11,838 bases of DNA from SAR202 cluster bacterium (GTDB taxonomy: Bacteria > Chloroflexota > Dehalococcoidia > SAR202 > CAJWER01): NCBI GenBank assembly GCA_030740335.1, contig JASLXL010000168.1:1-11838 (forward strand), read 5' to 3'. The notes beneath the pieces are model-generated. The model ran no database searches. It was not told the DNA's origin and saw nothing but the letters and a program-made list of their open reading frames with translations. Position numbers and translations under genes: made by a program. Of the stretch, positions 1 to 7,476 are shown in pieces (positions within the stretch are counted from its first letter, which is position 1; each line of letters opens with the position of its first letter).

Positions 1-2
1 AT

Positions 3-269
3 ATAGGCGAGCTAATTACAGGCATGGCCGTAATGGTGGGGCTAGTCGTATTCTTTTCCACCAACATGCTCATCGGGCACATTTTTATCCCGTCCTTGGT
101 GGCGTCGTCTCACATTCCTGAGAAACTGCAGAAGGTGCGGCCCGTTTTCTACGCACTGGCGGTCATCTCGTTCGCAGCGACGATCTTTGTACTGACCATA
201 GTGATAGATCGGGCTGGCGTGATCAGAGATATATACGAGACATTCTGGATCGATGGCGGGCGGGACTGA
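3..269 (+). CDS. Small two-helix membrane protein upstream of actA (possibly 5'-partial)
   Basis: I do not recognise the family. The reading frame is open to the left edge, so the start may lie outside the window; the first ATG inside is at 24 and gives 81 residues. No convincing ribosome site precedes that ATG, which favours an upstream start. From the ATG, residues about 3-28 form one hydrophobic helix and about 42-62 a second, joined by a short polar loop with several basic residues; the end (about 63-81) is charged and probably outside the membrane. It is followed 48 bases later by the pentaheme cytochrome gene on the same strand, so it may be co-transcribed with the act operon. An accessory subunit of the complex is possible, because small membrane subunits (ActG in Chloroflexus) are known in ACIII, but nothing in the sequence proves this. 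It could instead end an unrelated upstream operon. Confidence 0.6.
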   Translation: MGELITGMAVMVGLVVFFSTNMLIGHIFIPSLVASSHIPEKLQKVRPVFYALAVISFAATIFVLTIVIDRAGVIRDIYETFWIDGGRD

Positions 270-301
270 CTCGCAGCTTCCCGTCATATTAAGAGATAAC
301 T

Positions 302-310
302 AAGGCAGGA
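302..310 (+). promoter_or_regulatory. Ribosome binding site fixing the TTG start of actA
   Basis: AAGGCAGGA ends seven bases before a TTG codon at 318. No ATG or GTG in this frame is better placed, so this site supports TTG as the start codon of the pentaheme cytochrome gene. Confidence 0.6.
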
Positions 311-317
311 CACTCGG

Positions 318-1025
318 TTGCTTCCAGGCGATTTTAAAGCCCCTGAGCGTAACAAGAGGAATGTCTTCCTCTTTGCTTCTATCGGAATGGTAGGACTGGG
401 TGGACTCGTAATCGCCTTAGCCATCGGTGCGTTCGTCTTCTCCGCGTGGATGGGACTGCCGCTAGATGCCTTTGGTCTGAACGAGGGGCCAGATCAACCC
501 ATTGCCTTCCCGCATACAGTTCATGTTCAGGACATGCAGATTGACTGCACCTTCTGCCACAGGACAGTCACGACCGAAGCGGTCGCTTCCATACCGTCCG
601 AGGGTCTTTGCCTGACTTGCCACAAAGTGATTGGAGACGACTTAGCCGGCGTTGAGCTCCTACGCGAACTTGGGGCCAACGATGAGCCGATCAACTGGGT
701 CCGGGTCCATCGTGTCCCAGATCATGTGAAATTTGTCCACGAGGCCCATATCAGGGCCTTCTCGGGTACTAAGACTGTGGTTAAGATTGTCGATCCGGTT
801 GATAGGGCGACCCAACTTGGTATTGAAGAAGCAAGGGCTGTAAAGAGCGGCGCGACACTCGGCCAGACCCTCGAAATTGCGCCGTCTGGGACCTGCATCA
901 TCTGTCATGGAGACGTTGGTAGCATGGTGAAGGTCAACCAGGTGCGCTCCCTGAAGATGGGGGACTGTTTGGATTGCCACCGTCAGAACAGCGCTCCGAC
1001 CGACTGTACGACATGTCACTACTGA
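318..1025 (+). CDS. actA: ActA-like membrane-anchored pentaheme cytochrome c
   Basis: This is the multiheme electron-transfer subunit of alternative complex III and probably faces the periplasmic side. Five CxxCH heme motifs are visible, at residues 77-81, 98-102, 193-197, 217-221 and 230-234; the last ends one residue before the stop. Five hemes is the number known for ActA of Rhodothermus marinus. One hydrophobic helix at about 17-44 anchors the N-terminus. Candidate distal ligands are the FPHxxH pair (H66, H69) and H131, H135, H141 and H144. Between the VHEAH motif and the third heme lies a stretch of about 45 residues without heme motifs, which looks long for the family. Start is TTG with a good ribosome site. 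The actB1-like gene follows after 15 bases. Five-heme count, single anchor and operon context together make the assignment strong. Confidence 0.88.
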   Translation: MLPGDFKAPERNKRNVFLFASIGMVGLGGLVIALAIGAFVFSAWMGLPLDAFGLNEGPDQPIAFPHTVHVQDMQIDCTFCHRTVTTEAVASIPSEGLCLTCHKVIGDDLAGVELLRELGANDEPINWVRVHRVPDHVKFVHEAHIRAFSGTKTVVKIVDPVDRATQLGIEEARAVKSGATLGQTLEIAPSGTCIICHGDVGSMVKVNQVRSLKMGDCLDCHRQNSAPTDCTTCHY

Positions 1026-1040
1026 TGCCACTGGATAAAA

Positions 1041-3311
1041 ATGGCTGTAACTAGAAGACGATTTCTATCCCTAGCCGGAGGCTCAGCCGCCGGAGCGGTC
1101 CTATTCCAGGCATGCGGCGTTCCTGAGGACGAGTTGCTGGTGCAAGCCCCTGTCGAGATGCCGGAGGACCTCGTAGAGGGCTTCGACATCCGGTACGCCA
1201 CGCTGTGCCGTCAGTGCCCCACAAGTGAGGGCGTTGTGGTGCGGGTGATGGGTGGCCGAGCCAAGAAGATTGAAGGGAACGTCGATTACCCGATTAATCA
1301 GGGTAAGCACAGCGCCCGCTGCGAGGCGGCCCTGCAGGATCTGTACCACCCGGACCGTATCTCGGCCCCGCTCGTGAGGGTGGGCGACCGTGGAGAGGGG
1401 CGCTGGGAAGAGATCAGCTGGACCGATGCCCTGTCCCGCGTATCCAGTCAGATTTCGAAACTGAATGGCCAAGAGGTAGTGCTCTCGACAGGCCCGGTCG
1501 GCGGGCATCTGGGGAAGGTTGTTGACTCGTTCGCCGGCAAGCTCGGCGCGAGGCAGGTTCCCTACGAGACCATCGAAAACACGAATCTTCAGGCAGCCGT
1601 CAGATATGTATTCGGCCAGGACGTGTTGCCAGACTTCGACATCGCGAACGCTGGCTACGTCCTGTCCTTTGGCGCCGACTTCTTGAACACCTGGCTATCA
1701 CCGGTGCGTTATGCAAAGGCGTACGGTGATTTCCGGCAGGGCGACCGTGAGCGTGGCACCTTGGTGCACGTCGATTCTCGATTCTCCATGACCGGCGCAA
1801 ACGCTGATGAGTGGGTGTATGTGAAGCCCGGTTGGGAGGGACATCTGGCTCTTAGTATCGCCAGCGAGATTGTAAGCGCTGGCGGGGGTGATCCCGACGC
1901 GGTCGCGAAGCTGACCAGTGGAGTCGATCTCGGTGAGTACTCTACTGACAGGGTTAGTGCGTCCACTGGCGTCAGCGCTGACAGAATCAAACATATTGCA
2001 GAGGATTTCGCTTCTCACGGTCCGAGTCTGGCTATTGGCGGCGGCGCAGCTGCGGCGCACACCAATGGCCTATTCAACATGAAGGCGATTTACTCGCTCA
2101 ATCAGCTTGTTGGGAACGTCGGTCATCCTGGCGGAGTCATACTCAATCCGGGTCCGGCGCTGAACGATCTGCCGGAAAGCCCTGCCACGGCGTCGTTTGG
2201 GCAGTGGCAGGATCTTTCGGTCGATATTGCTGGGGGCAAAGTTGGCGTGCTGATGGTCCGCGGCGCCGATCCCGTGTACGGTATTCCTGCGACGGCTGGA
2301 TTCGAGAAGGCACTGGTCGGTTCCAGCGCTGGTGAATTCAATGTGCCGATGATAGTGAGTTTCTCCAACCGGATGGATGATACGACCGCCCTCGCGGACA
2401 TCGTTCTCCCGGAGCACTCCTCTTTTGAGGACTGGGGCGACGATGTACCTAACCCTGCTCCTGGCTACCAGACTATTGGGTTCCAGCAGCCGGTGGTCAG
2501 GCCGTTCTTCGAATCCAGAGGCGATCACCTGGGTTCCAAGAGCTTCCCGGATGTGCTCATTTCGTTGGCACAGACCCTGGGGATTGACCTAGGGTTGGCC
2601 GGCGAAACATTCAAGGACGTCCTAGAGGATGGGGCGAGGCGGCTTTTCGATGCTGACCGCGGCTCGGTGAAAGCTACCGACTTCCCTTCGTTCTGGAACG
2701 GTATTCTCGCGCGCGGCGGTTGGTGGGACACTTCTGCCCGACATACGGGATCCGTCCCGGATCCGCAGCCTATGCCCACAAAGCCGGAGACACCGGAATC
2801 GGGTGGCAGCGAGAGCAGTTACAAATACGCCATGGTGCCGTTTTCGTCCACGTCACTAAGTAATGGGGAAGGGGCGCACCTGCCCTGGCTGCAGGCGACG
2901 CCGGATCCGATAACGACCGCGACGTGGCAGACGTGGGTGGAGATCAACATTCGAGTCGCCGAAGACCTGGGTATAGAAGAAGGCGACGTCGTCAAGGTGA
3001 CTTCTGCGTACGGCACCATTGAAGCGCTTGCCTACCCGCATCCGGGCATATCGCCGGACGTGGTCTCAGTGCCTATTGGCCAGGGCCATGGAGCGGGCGG
3101 TCGGTATTCCGAGGGCAGGGGAGCGAACGTTCTATCCATCCTCGCACCACTTGGCGACTCGGAGACCGGAGCCCTAGCATGGGCAGCTACGCGAGTGAAT
3201 TTGACGAAGACTGGAGACTGGGTCAGGCTGCCGAAATTCGAGAACAGCGCTCGGGACATGGCGGTGGATGAACATCACAAGGTTATTGAACTGACGCCGA
3301 TCGATTCGTAG
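1041..3311 (+). CDS. actB: ActB1-like subunit: molybdopterin-oxidoreductase fold, Tat leader
   Basis: Of 756 residues, this matches the N-terminal (B1) half of ActB, the large peripheral subunit of alternative complex III. The leader has twin arginines (RRRFL, residues 5-9), then a small-residue segment ending in AC at Cys25, which resembles a weak lipobox. The body follows the molybdopterin oxidoreductase fold: an N-terminal segment with C56xxC59 and C94, a nucleotide-fold core, and a C-terminal beta-barrel domain (about 625-735) with the GDVVKV and GTIEA signatures. In known ActB this domain carries no molybdenum cofactor, so catalysis as a true Mo enzyme is unlikely. Usually B1 is fused to the iron-sulfur B2 half; here it stops at 3311 and B2 is a separate gene. 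The start ATG has only a weak ribosome site (GGAT). A relative of polysulfide reductase A is the main alternative, but context favours ACIII. Confidence 0.87.
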   Translation: MAVTRRRFLSLAGGSAAGAVLFQACGVPEDELLVQAPVEMPEDLVEGFDIRYATLCRQCPTSEGVVVRVMGGRAKKIEGNVDYPINQGKHSARCEAALQDLYHPDRISAPLVRVGDRGEGRWEEISWTDALSRVSSQISKLNGQEVVLSTGPVGGHLGKVVDSFAGKLGARQVPYETIENTNLQAAVRYVFGQDVLPDFDIANAGYVLSFGADFLNTWLSPVRYAKAYGDFRQGDRERGTLVHVDSRFSMTGANADEWVYVKPGWEGHLALSIASEIVSAGGGDPDAVAKLTSGVDLGEYSTDRVSASTGVSADRIKHIAEDFASHGPSLAIGGGAAAAHTNGLFNMKAIYSLNQLVGNVGHPGGVILNPGPALNDLPESPATASFGQWQDLSVDIAGGKVGVLMVRGADPVYGIPATAGFEKALVGSSAGEFNVPMIVSFSNRMDDTTALADIVLPEHSSFEDWGDDVPNPAPGYQTIGFQQPVVRPFFESRGDHLGSKSFPDVLISLAQTLGIDLGLAGETFKDVLEDGARRLFDADRGSVKATDFPSFWNGILARGGWWDTSARHTGSVPDPQPMPTKPETPESGGSESSYKYAMVPFSSTSLSNGEGAHLPWLQATPDPITTATWQTWVEINIRVAEDLGIEEGDVVKVTSAYGTIEALAYPHPGISPDVVSVPIGQGHGAGGRYSEGRGANVLSILAPLGDSETGALAWAATRVNLTKTGDWVRLPKFENSARDMAVDEHHKVIELTPIDS

Positions 3312-3323
3312 GACCGGCGTCAG
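3291..3323 (+). repeat. Inverted repeat spanning the actB1 stop codon
   Basis: CTGACGCCG (3291-3299) and CGGCGTCAG (3315-3323) are perfect complements with a 15-base loop that contains the TAG stop. No T-run follows, so it is not a standard intrinsic terminator. It could protect the 3' end of a processed actB1 message or cause partial transcription stop. A 9-bp stem on its own is near chance level in a window of this size. Confidence 0.45.
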
Positions 3324-3388
3324 TAGAGGGGGAACCCCCAAATCGGGATATCCGCTGAGGACAGTCCTGGTGAGTAGGCGAAGTAAGT

Positions 3389-3429
3389 CCCCAAGGCCTG
3401 GTAGAGGATAGACAGGCCGGAGGGGCCTG
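3389..3429 (+). promoter_or_regulatory. Competing hairpins before the actB2 ribosome site
   Basis: GGCCTG occurs at 3395-3400 and again at 3424-3429, with CAGGCC at 3413-3418 between them. The middle segment can pair with either flank: hairpin A (loop of 12) or hairpin B (loop GGAGG, 3419-3423). The two are mutually exclusive, and hairpin B ends two bases before the AGGAG at 3431. CCCC at 3389-3392 can also pair with GGGG at 3422-3425, enclosing hairpin A. The layout resembles a translational switch, but the stems are only 6 bp and function is inferred. Confidence 0.3.
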
Positions 3430-3430
3430 C

Positions 3431-3435
3431 AGGAG
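3431..3435 (+). promoter_or_regulatory. Ribosome binding site of actB2
   Basis: AGGAG lies nine bases before the ATG at 3445 and supports that start. It stands directly after the possible alternative hairpins, so its access may be controlled. Confidence 0.6.
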
Positions 3436-3444
3436 AGCAGACAA

Positions 3445-4182
3445 ATGGTGGAACCGAAGTGGGGAATGGTCATCGACGTCGACAAGTGCACCGGGTGCCA
3501 GGCGTGCGTCGTGGCGTGCCAGTCCGAGAACAACGTCCCCATTAACACTGAGGATCTGTTCAACCAGCGGCGCGCCATTCAGTGGATACGCGTTGAGCGC
3601 TACTGGGAAGGCGAGTTCCCTGACGTCAAGGCGCGGTTCATTCCGATCCTTTGTCAGCACTGTGGGGACGCCCCGTGCGAGCCTGTCTGCCCGGTATTTG
3701 CTACGTATCACAACCCCGAGGGCCTCAACGTACAGGTTTACAACCGCTGCATTGGGACTCGCTTTTGCGCCAATAATTGTCCGTACCAGGTGCGATTCTT
3801 CAACTTCTGGGAGCCGGAGTGGCCTGAGAGCCTGACCAACCAGCTGAACCCCGATGTTACGGTTCGAAGTCGTGGGGTCATGGAGAAGTGCACCTTCTGC
3901 GTGCAGCGCATTCGTCGGACGACCCGCGAGGCTCGACGAGATGGGCGAGAAGTTGAGGATGGTACTCGTGAGTTGAATCCAGCTTGTGTCAATTCCTGCC
4001 CAACCGACGCGCTTCTGTTCGGCGATCTCAACGACGCCGATAGCAAGGTTGCTCAGAAACGCGAGCATGAGATGGGCGAGCACGGACGAGGCTACAGGAT
4101 GTTTGAGGATCTTGGTACCGAGCCGAACGTGCTCTATCTGAAGAAGGTCGATAAGGACGCCAAGGAAGTCGCGCATGCATAA
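3445..4182 (+). CDS. actB: ActB2-like iron-sulfur subunit (three [4Fe-4S] plus one [3Fe-4S])
   Basis: This 245-residue protein matches the C-terminal ferredoxin half of ActB and the PsrB/DmsB/NrfC electron-wire family. Cysteines come in four groups: 15, 18, 21, 25; 70, 73, 78, 82; 102, 108, 112; and 149, 152, 181, 185. In the third group Thr105 replaces the expected second cysteine (CIGTRFC). The total of 15 cluster cysteines fits three [4Fe-4S] and one [3Fe-4S] cluster, as known for ACIII. No signal peptide is visible, so export would have to ride on the Tat leader of ActB1. The gene begins 133 bases after actB1 and overlaps the next gene by 8 bases, suggesting translational coupling to the NrfD subunit it should dock on. 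It could also serve a polysulfide-reductase-type complex, but the pentaheme, DUF3341 and monoheme neighbours argue for ACIII. Confidence 0.88.
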   Translation: MVEPKWGMVIDVDKCTGCQACVVACQSENNVPINTEDLFNQRRAIQWIRVERYWEGEFPDVKARFIPILCQHCGDAPCEPVCPVFATYHNPEGLNVQVYNRCIGTRFCANNCPYQVRFFNFWEPEWPESLTNQLNPDVTVRSRGVMEKCTFCVQRIRRTTREARRDGREVEDGTRELNPACVNSCPTDALLFGDLNDADSKVAQKREHEMGEHGRGYRMFEDLGTEPNVLYLKKVDKDAKEVAHA

Positions 4183-5566
4183 CGGTTCCGACAATGGTCA
4201 CACGGCCGTGGTCACTCCATCAGGAGTGACCCACGATTTGCTCGACCGTCATCGGACAAACAGCAGCAAGTTCCGATGGACCTCCGTGGTTCTGGGCGTG
4301 CTGTTCATTCTGGGCATTGTCGGGTTCGTTATCCGTATCCAGGATGGCGTTAGCGACCCGTCTGTCTGGGGCTACTACGCCGCGCTGTTTGCCTTCATTC
4401 TGACCGCAGCACAGGCGGCACCTTTGGTGGCTATCGCACCAAGGATCGCCAAGGCTCACTGGCGACGCCCGGTGTCGCGAGCAGCGGAGCTATTCGCTGT
4501 AGTGGGCATTTTAAACATGATACTTTTCATTCCTTTGATCTGGGTTCTGCCTGGCCTTGAAGACGGTCGTCGCAGCCTCTGGTTCTTTGGGGAGTTGGAC
4601 GTACCCGCTCACTTCCCACAGTTTCTGACGACCCTGGCGCTGATATCTTTGACGGTTCTTGGCGTGGCGCTCTTGTGGATGTCTGCCCTTCCGGACCTGG
4701 CAGCCCTAAGGGACAGTTCTACTGGTAGTCGTCAGCGCTGGTATGCGCGTTTGGCCCGTGGTTGGCACGGCACATCGGCGCAGTGGAACATGCAGTACCA
4801 CCGATTGGGGATTCTGGGTGCCTTTTATTTCATTACCATGGTTTTCGTTCACTTCATGATCAGCGTCGACTTCCTGATGGCCCTAGTGCCTGGGTGGATT
4901 GACGCGCTGTTTCCGATCACCCAGACCCACAACGCCATGCAGGCCGGAGTGGCCACGGTGATCCTTACGATGTTCTTGTTACGGAGATTTGGCGGATACC
5001 AGGATTACATCGGCCTTGAGCACTTTTGGGCGATGGGCAAATTGATGTTTGCCCTCTCGCTGCTGTGGTTCTGGTTCTGGTTCTCTAGCTTTATCGTCAT
5101 GTGGTACGGGGCAAAGCCTAGTGAGCAGGGTGTCCTTGAGTTGCTGACGGTGGGCCCGTATCTGCCTGTGTTTATGGCAACCTTCGTTTTGATCTTCCTG
5201 ATACCGCTGTTTACCATGGTCTGGAACCCGCTGCGTAAGAGTATTTGGGGACCGACTATCATCGCGATGAGCGTGCTTGTAGGCGCCCTGCTCGACAAGA
5301 TCAGATTCTATGTGCCCTCGTATTCGGTGACAGATATGGAGGACAAGCACACTTTGCTCGTAGGGCAGGTTCCGGCCGCGATTATGCCAGAGGCGGCTGA
5401 TATCATGATCTGGGTGGGGGCACTCGCAGGTGTAGCGCTATCCTATCTTCTCGCGAGCAGATTGATTCCGGTGGTGAGCATCTGGGAGCAGACGGAATTG
5501 TTGCTTTACAAGGTCCACACGCAGTTTCACCGTACCGAATTCCTCGTTCTCGGCAAGAAGGACTAG
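4175..5566 (+). CDS. NrfD-family membrane subunit, divergent ActC-like paralogue
   Basis: A 463-residue polytopic protein with about ten hydrophobic helices and a polar N-terminal tail of about 33 residues. It is clearly related to the next gene product: from Trp65 to Trp96 the two align without gaps over 32 residues, and both share WRRP, SRAAE-like, LPDxAxxRD, GWxGT and the VH...SxDF region. It lacks several residues thought to form the quinol site of ActC/PsrC: the SHAG motif is AQAA (Gln80 for His), and the WDP motif has no counterpart; Asp174 and His226 remain. Family knowledge says ACIII has two NrfD-like subunits, ActC (quinol-binding) and ActF. This protein is probably the second one, but it resembles ActC more than the ActF proteins I know, so I assign no symbol. 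Its start lies inside the actB2 stop region (ATGCATAA), and a hairpin occurs early in the gene. Confidence 0.82.
   Translation: MHNGSDNGHTAVVTPSGVTHDLLDRHRTNSSKFRWTSVVLGVLFILGIVGFVIRIQDGVSDPSVWGYYAALFAFILTAAQAAPLVAIAPRIAKAHWRRPVSRAAELFAVVGILNMILFIPLIWVLPGLEDGRRSLWFFGELDVPAHFPQFLTTLALISLTVLGVALLWMSALPDLAALRDSSTGSRQRWYARLARGWHGTSAQWNMQYHRLGILGAFYFITMVFVHFMISVDFLMALVPGWIDALFPITQTHNAMQAGVATVILTMFLLRRFGGYQDYIGLEHFWAMGKLMFALSLLWFWFWFSSFIVMWYGAKPSEQGVLELLTVGPYLPVFMATFVLIFLIPLFTMVWNPLRKSIWGPTIIAMSVLVGALLDKIRFYVPSYSVTDMEDKHTLLVGQVPAAIMPEAADIMIWVGALAGVALSYLLASRLIPVVSIWEQTELLLYKVHTQFHRTEFLVLGKKD
4208..4234 (+). repeat. Hairpin near the start of the divergent nrfD gene
   Basis: GGTCACTCC (4210-4218) and GGAGTGACC (4223-4231) pair perfectly around an ATCA loop; GT/AC adds two pairs across a bulged C at 4232. 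It lies about 35 bases inside the coding region, just after the translational overlap with actB2. It might slow ribosomes or polymerase, or be a site for RNase. The stem is only slightly longer than chance would give. Confidence 0.3.
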
Positions 5567-5570
5567 GGGT

Positions 5571-6947
5571 ATGCAGGAACATTACATACTGACCGAGAAG
5601 GAGATCAACGACGATCTTCTTAGCGGGATATTCAAAACCCCGAAGTGGTGGCCTCCGGCTGTCATCGTCCTATTGATAATTTTCCTCACAGGCATCGGCG
5701 CCTTTGGTTACATGCTGAACAAGGGCGTTGGAGTTACCGGCCTGAACCGCCCCGTCTTCTGGGGCTTCTACATGGTCAACTTTGTGTTCTGGATTGGCAT
5801 TAGCCACGCCGGAATCATGATCTCGGCAATCTTGAGGCTGACCCAGGCGGAATGGCGCAGGCCGATAACGCGAGCGGCTGAGGTACTTACGGTATTCTCG
5901 CTGATAGCGGCGTTGATGGCTGCCCCGCTGGTCCACGTTGGTCGGCCATGGCGCGCGGATCTCTGGGTGTTCCCCTACGACTTTGCCAGAGGCATCTGGA
6001 TCAACATTCGCTCGCCGTTCGTGTGGGACCCGAGCGCTGTCATGACCTACCTGACTGCAAGTACGCTGTTCGTGATTGTGGCGCTACTGCCCGACATGGC
6101 GATCATTCGGGACCGCAGTACAGGGATTCGCAAGACCCTTTACGGTTTCATGTGTCTGGGTTGGCGCGGTACGCCGCGACAGTGGAAGCTCCAGGCCGTG
6201 GCGGGCATACTGCTGTCGGCTCTGGTTTTGCCGGTGTTCGTTTCGGTCCACAGCATCGTGTCGTGGGACTTCGCGGCCCAGATCGGTCCTGAGGGGTGGC
6301 ACTCCACGATCTTCGCGCCATATTTCATAATCGGCGCTATCCATTCGGGTGTTTCCGCAGTGGCGACGGTCATGGTTGTGATGGTCTGGTTGTGGGGCTG
6401 GGATAAGTACCTGACTCCCGACCACCTGGACGCCATAGGGCGACTGCTTATCGTCGTCGCATCTGCCTGGTTCTTCTTCTTCTTCCTTGAGTGGGTATTC
6501 GCACTCTATACGCTCGAGGGCCCAGAGTTGGCGATGAGGGATCTGCAGGTATTCCAGTGGCCCTGGAGCGGTTTGTTCATAGTGTTCCTGCTCACCGCCT
6601 TCTTCATACCGGTGCCGATGTGGATGTTCAAGAAGTTTCGCAGGAGCTTGAAGTGGATGTTTATTACGACCATCCTGGTAAACATCGGGATGTGGCTCGA
6701 ACGGTTCCTAATCATCATCCCTGGGTTGATGCGCAGGGGGCACATGGTTTTCGACTGGGGTTCGTATCGCCCGAGCATAATCGAGATACTGATGGTGATG
6801 ATGACATTCGCGTGGGTTTTGTTGGGGATGGTTATTTTCTCTAAGATTTTCCCGCTGATCCCCCTCTTCGACATTAAAGAGGGGATGATCGGTCGGACCA
6901 TGATCAAGGTGGGCAGACGAATGGTGCCTACCTCGATAAGGGAGTGA
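5571..6947 (+). CDS. actC: ActC, NrfD-family quinol-binding membrane subunit
   Basis: A 458-residue polytopic membrane protein with about ten helices and a soluble N-terminus of about 25 residues. It carries the marks of ActC, the quinol-oxidising subunit of alternative complex III: SHAG with His79, WRRPITRAAE (96-105), a VHVGRPW stretch, SPFVWDP with Asp153, LPDMA with Asp175, GWRGTPRQW, VSVHSIVSWDF with His227, and GWHSTIF. His79 with nearby acidic residues is the likely quinol/proton site by analogy with PsrC and ActC structures. One helix holds five consecutive phenylalanines (about 305-309). AAGGA sits eight bases before the ATG; the gene starts four bases after the preceding stop and ends ten bases before actD. 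I prefer ActC over PsrC because of the DUF3341 gene next door. Confidence 0.88.
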   Translation: MQEHYILTEKEINDDLLSGIFKTPKWWPPAVIVLLIIFLTGIGAFGYMLNKGVGVTGLNRPVFWGFYMVNFVFWIGISHAGIMISAILRLTQAEWRRPITRAAEVLTVFSLIAALMAAPLVHVGRPWRADLWVFPYDFARGIWINIRSPFVWDPSAVMTYLTASTLFVIVALLPDMAIIRDRSTGIRKTLYGFMCLGWRGTPRQWKLQAVAGILLSALVLPVFVSVHSIVSWDFAAQIGPEGWHSTIFAPYFIIGAIHSGVSAVATVMVVMVWLWGWDKYLTPDHLDAIGRLLIVVASAWFFFFFLEWVFALYTLEGPELAMRDLQVFQWPWSGLFIVFLLTAFFIPVPMWMFKKFRRSLKWMFITTILVNIGMWLERFLIIIPGLMRRGHMVFDWGSYRPSIIEILMVMMTFAWVLLGMVIFSKIFPLIPLFDIKEGMIGRTMIKVGRRMVPTSIRE

Positions 6948-6957
6948 GGGCCTGGGA

Positions 6958-7476
6958 ATGGGACAAAAAAGCGTAATCGGGCTGTTCACCGATGTTGATG
7001 CGGCCGCCGACGCGATGGATGCAGTTGCTGCAGCGGGTTACACCCCGGGGAACTACGAAGTTCTCACGGGGACGCCGTATCCGGAGGGTACCTTCGGTGA
7101 GGCCGAGCCCGTGCACAAGCTCTATCGGTTTCCTCTGATAGGTGCGGCGTGCGGATTCATCGTCGGGTTGCTACTGACCGCGGGCACGCAGATCGCAGTT
7201 CCACTGGTAACTGGCGGCAAGCCACTGCTGTCGATCCCCCCGATGGCGATCATCATGTATGAGGGGACGATGCTCGGGGCGATCTTGTTTACGGTGGTAG
7301 GAATAATCTTTGAATCGCGGTTGCCGCGGCTTTTCATGGGTGCCTACGACACGCGTATTACAGAGGGCCACATTGGGGTCGTGATAAGTGGCGCCGAGGA
7401 CCAGATGGATAACGCCGAGTCGGTGCTGCGTGATTCGGGCGCCGAAGACGTAAAGCGGAGCTGGGAGAGCGAATAG
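6958..7476 (+). CDS. actD: ActD, DUF3341-family membrane subunit
   Basis: The 172-residue protein matches the DUF3341 family, known as ActD in alternative complex III and found almost only with such complexes. The N-terminal domain (1-55) starts with a small alpha/beta unit (VIGLFTDVDAAADAM) and has the expected alternation of a helix and a 'GY' turn. Two transmembrane helices follow at about 58-80 and 97-118, and a C-terminal soluble domain (about 128-172) resembles the family's ending, with GHIGVVISG and a GAEDV close. No cofactor motif is present, consistent with a structural role beside ActC. GAGGG lies seven bases before the ATG. The stop codon shares one base with the GTG start of actE (TAGTG), so the two are translationally coupled. 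Confidence 0.87.
   Translation: MGQKSVIGLFTDVDAAADAMDAVAAAGYTPGNYEVLTGTPYPEGTFGEAEPVHKLYRFPLIGAACGFIVGLLLTAGTQIAVPLVTGGKPLLSIPPMAIIMYEGTMLGAILFTVVGIIFESRLPRLFMGAYDTRITEGHIGVVISGAEDQMDNAESVLRDSGAEDVKRSWESE

Noticed and set aside
1859..1884. CGCCAGCG / CGCTGGCG inverted repeat inside actB1
   Set aside because: Eight-bp arms with a 10-base loop are at chance level and nothing else marks the site.
2182..2210. CTGCCAC / GTGGCAG inverted repeat inside actB1
   Set aside because: Seven-bp arms with a 15-base loop are expected several times by chance in this window.
1041..3311. Reading this gene as a catalytic formate dehydrogenase or nitrate reductase
   Set aside because: The neighbours (pentaheme cytochrome, DUF3341, NrfD pair, monoheme cytochrome) are those of alternative complex III, the third cysteine of the usual cluster is absent, and known ActB1 binds no molybdenum cofactor.
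3283..4194. 303-codon open frame on the - strand across actB2
   Set aside because: It lies opposite a gene with four clear cysteine cluster motifs and conserved order, has no recognisable family features, and its openness is explained by the codon bias of the + strand gene.
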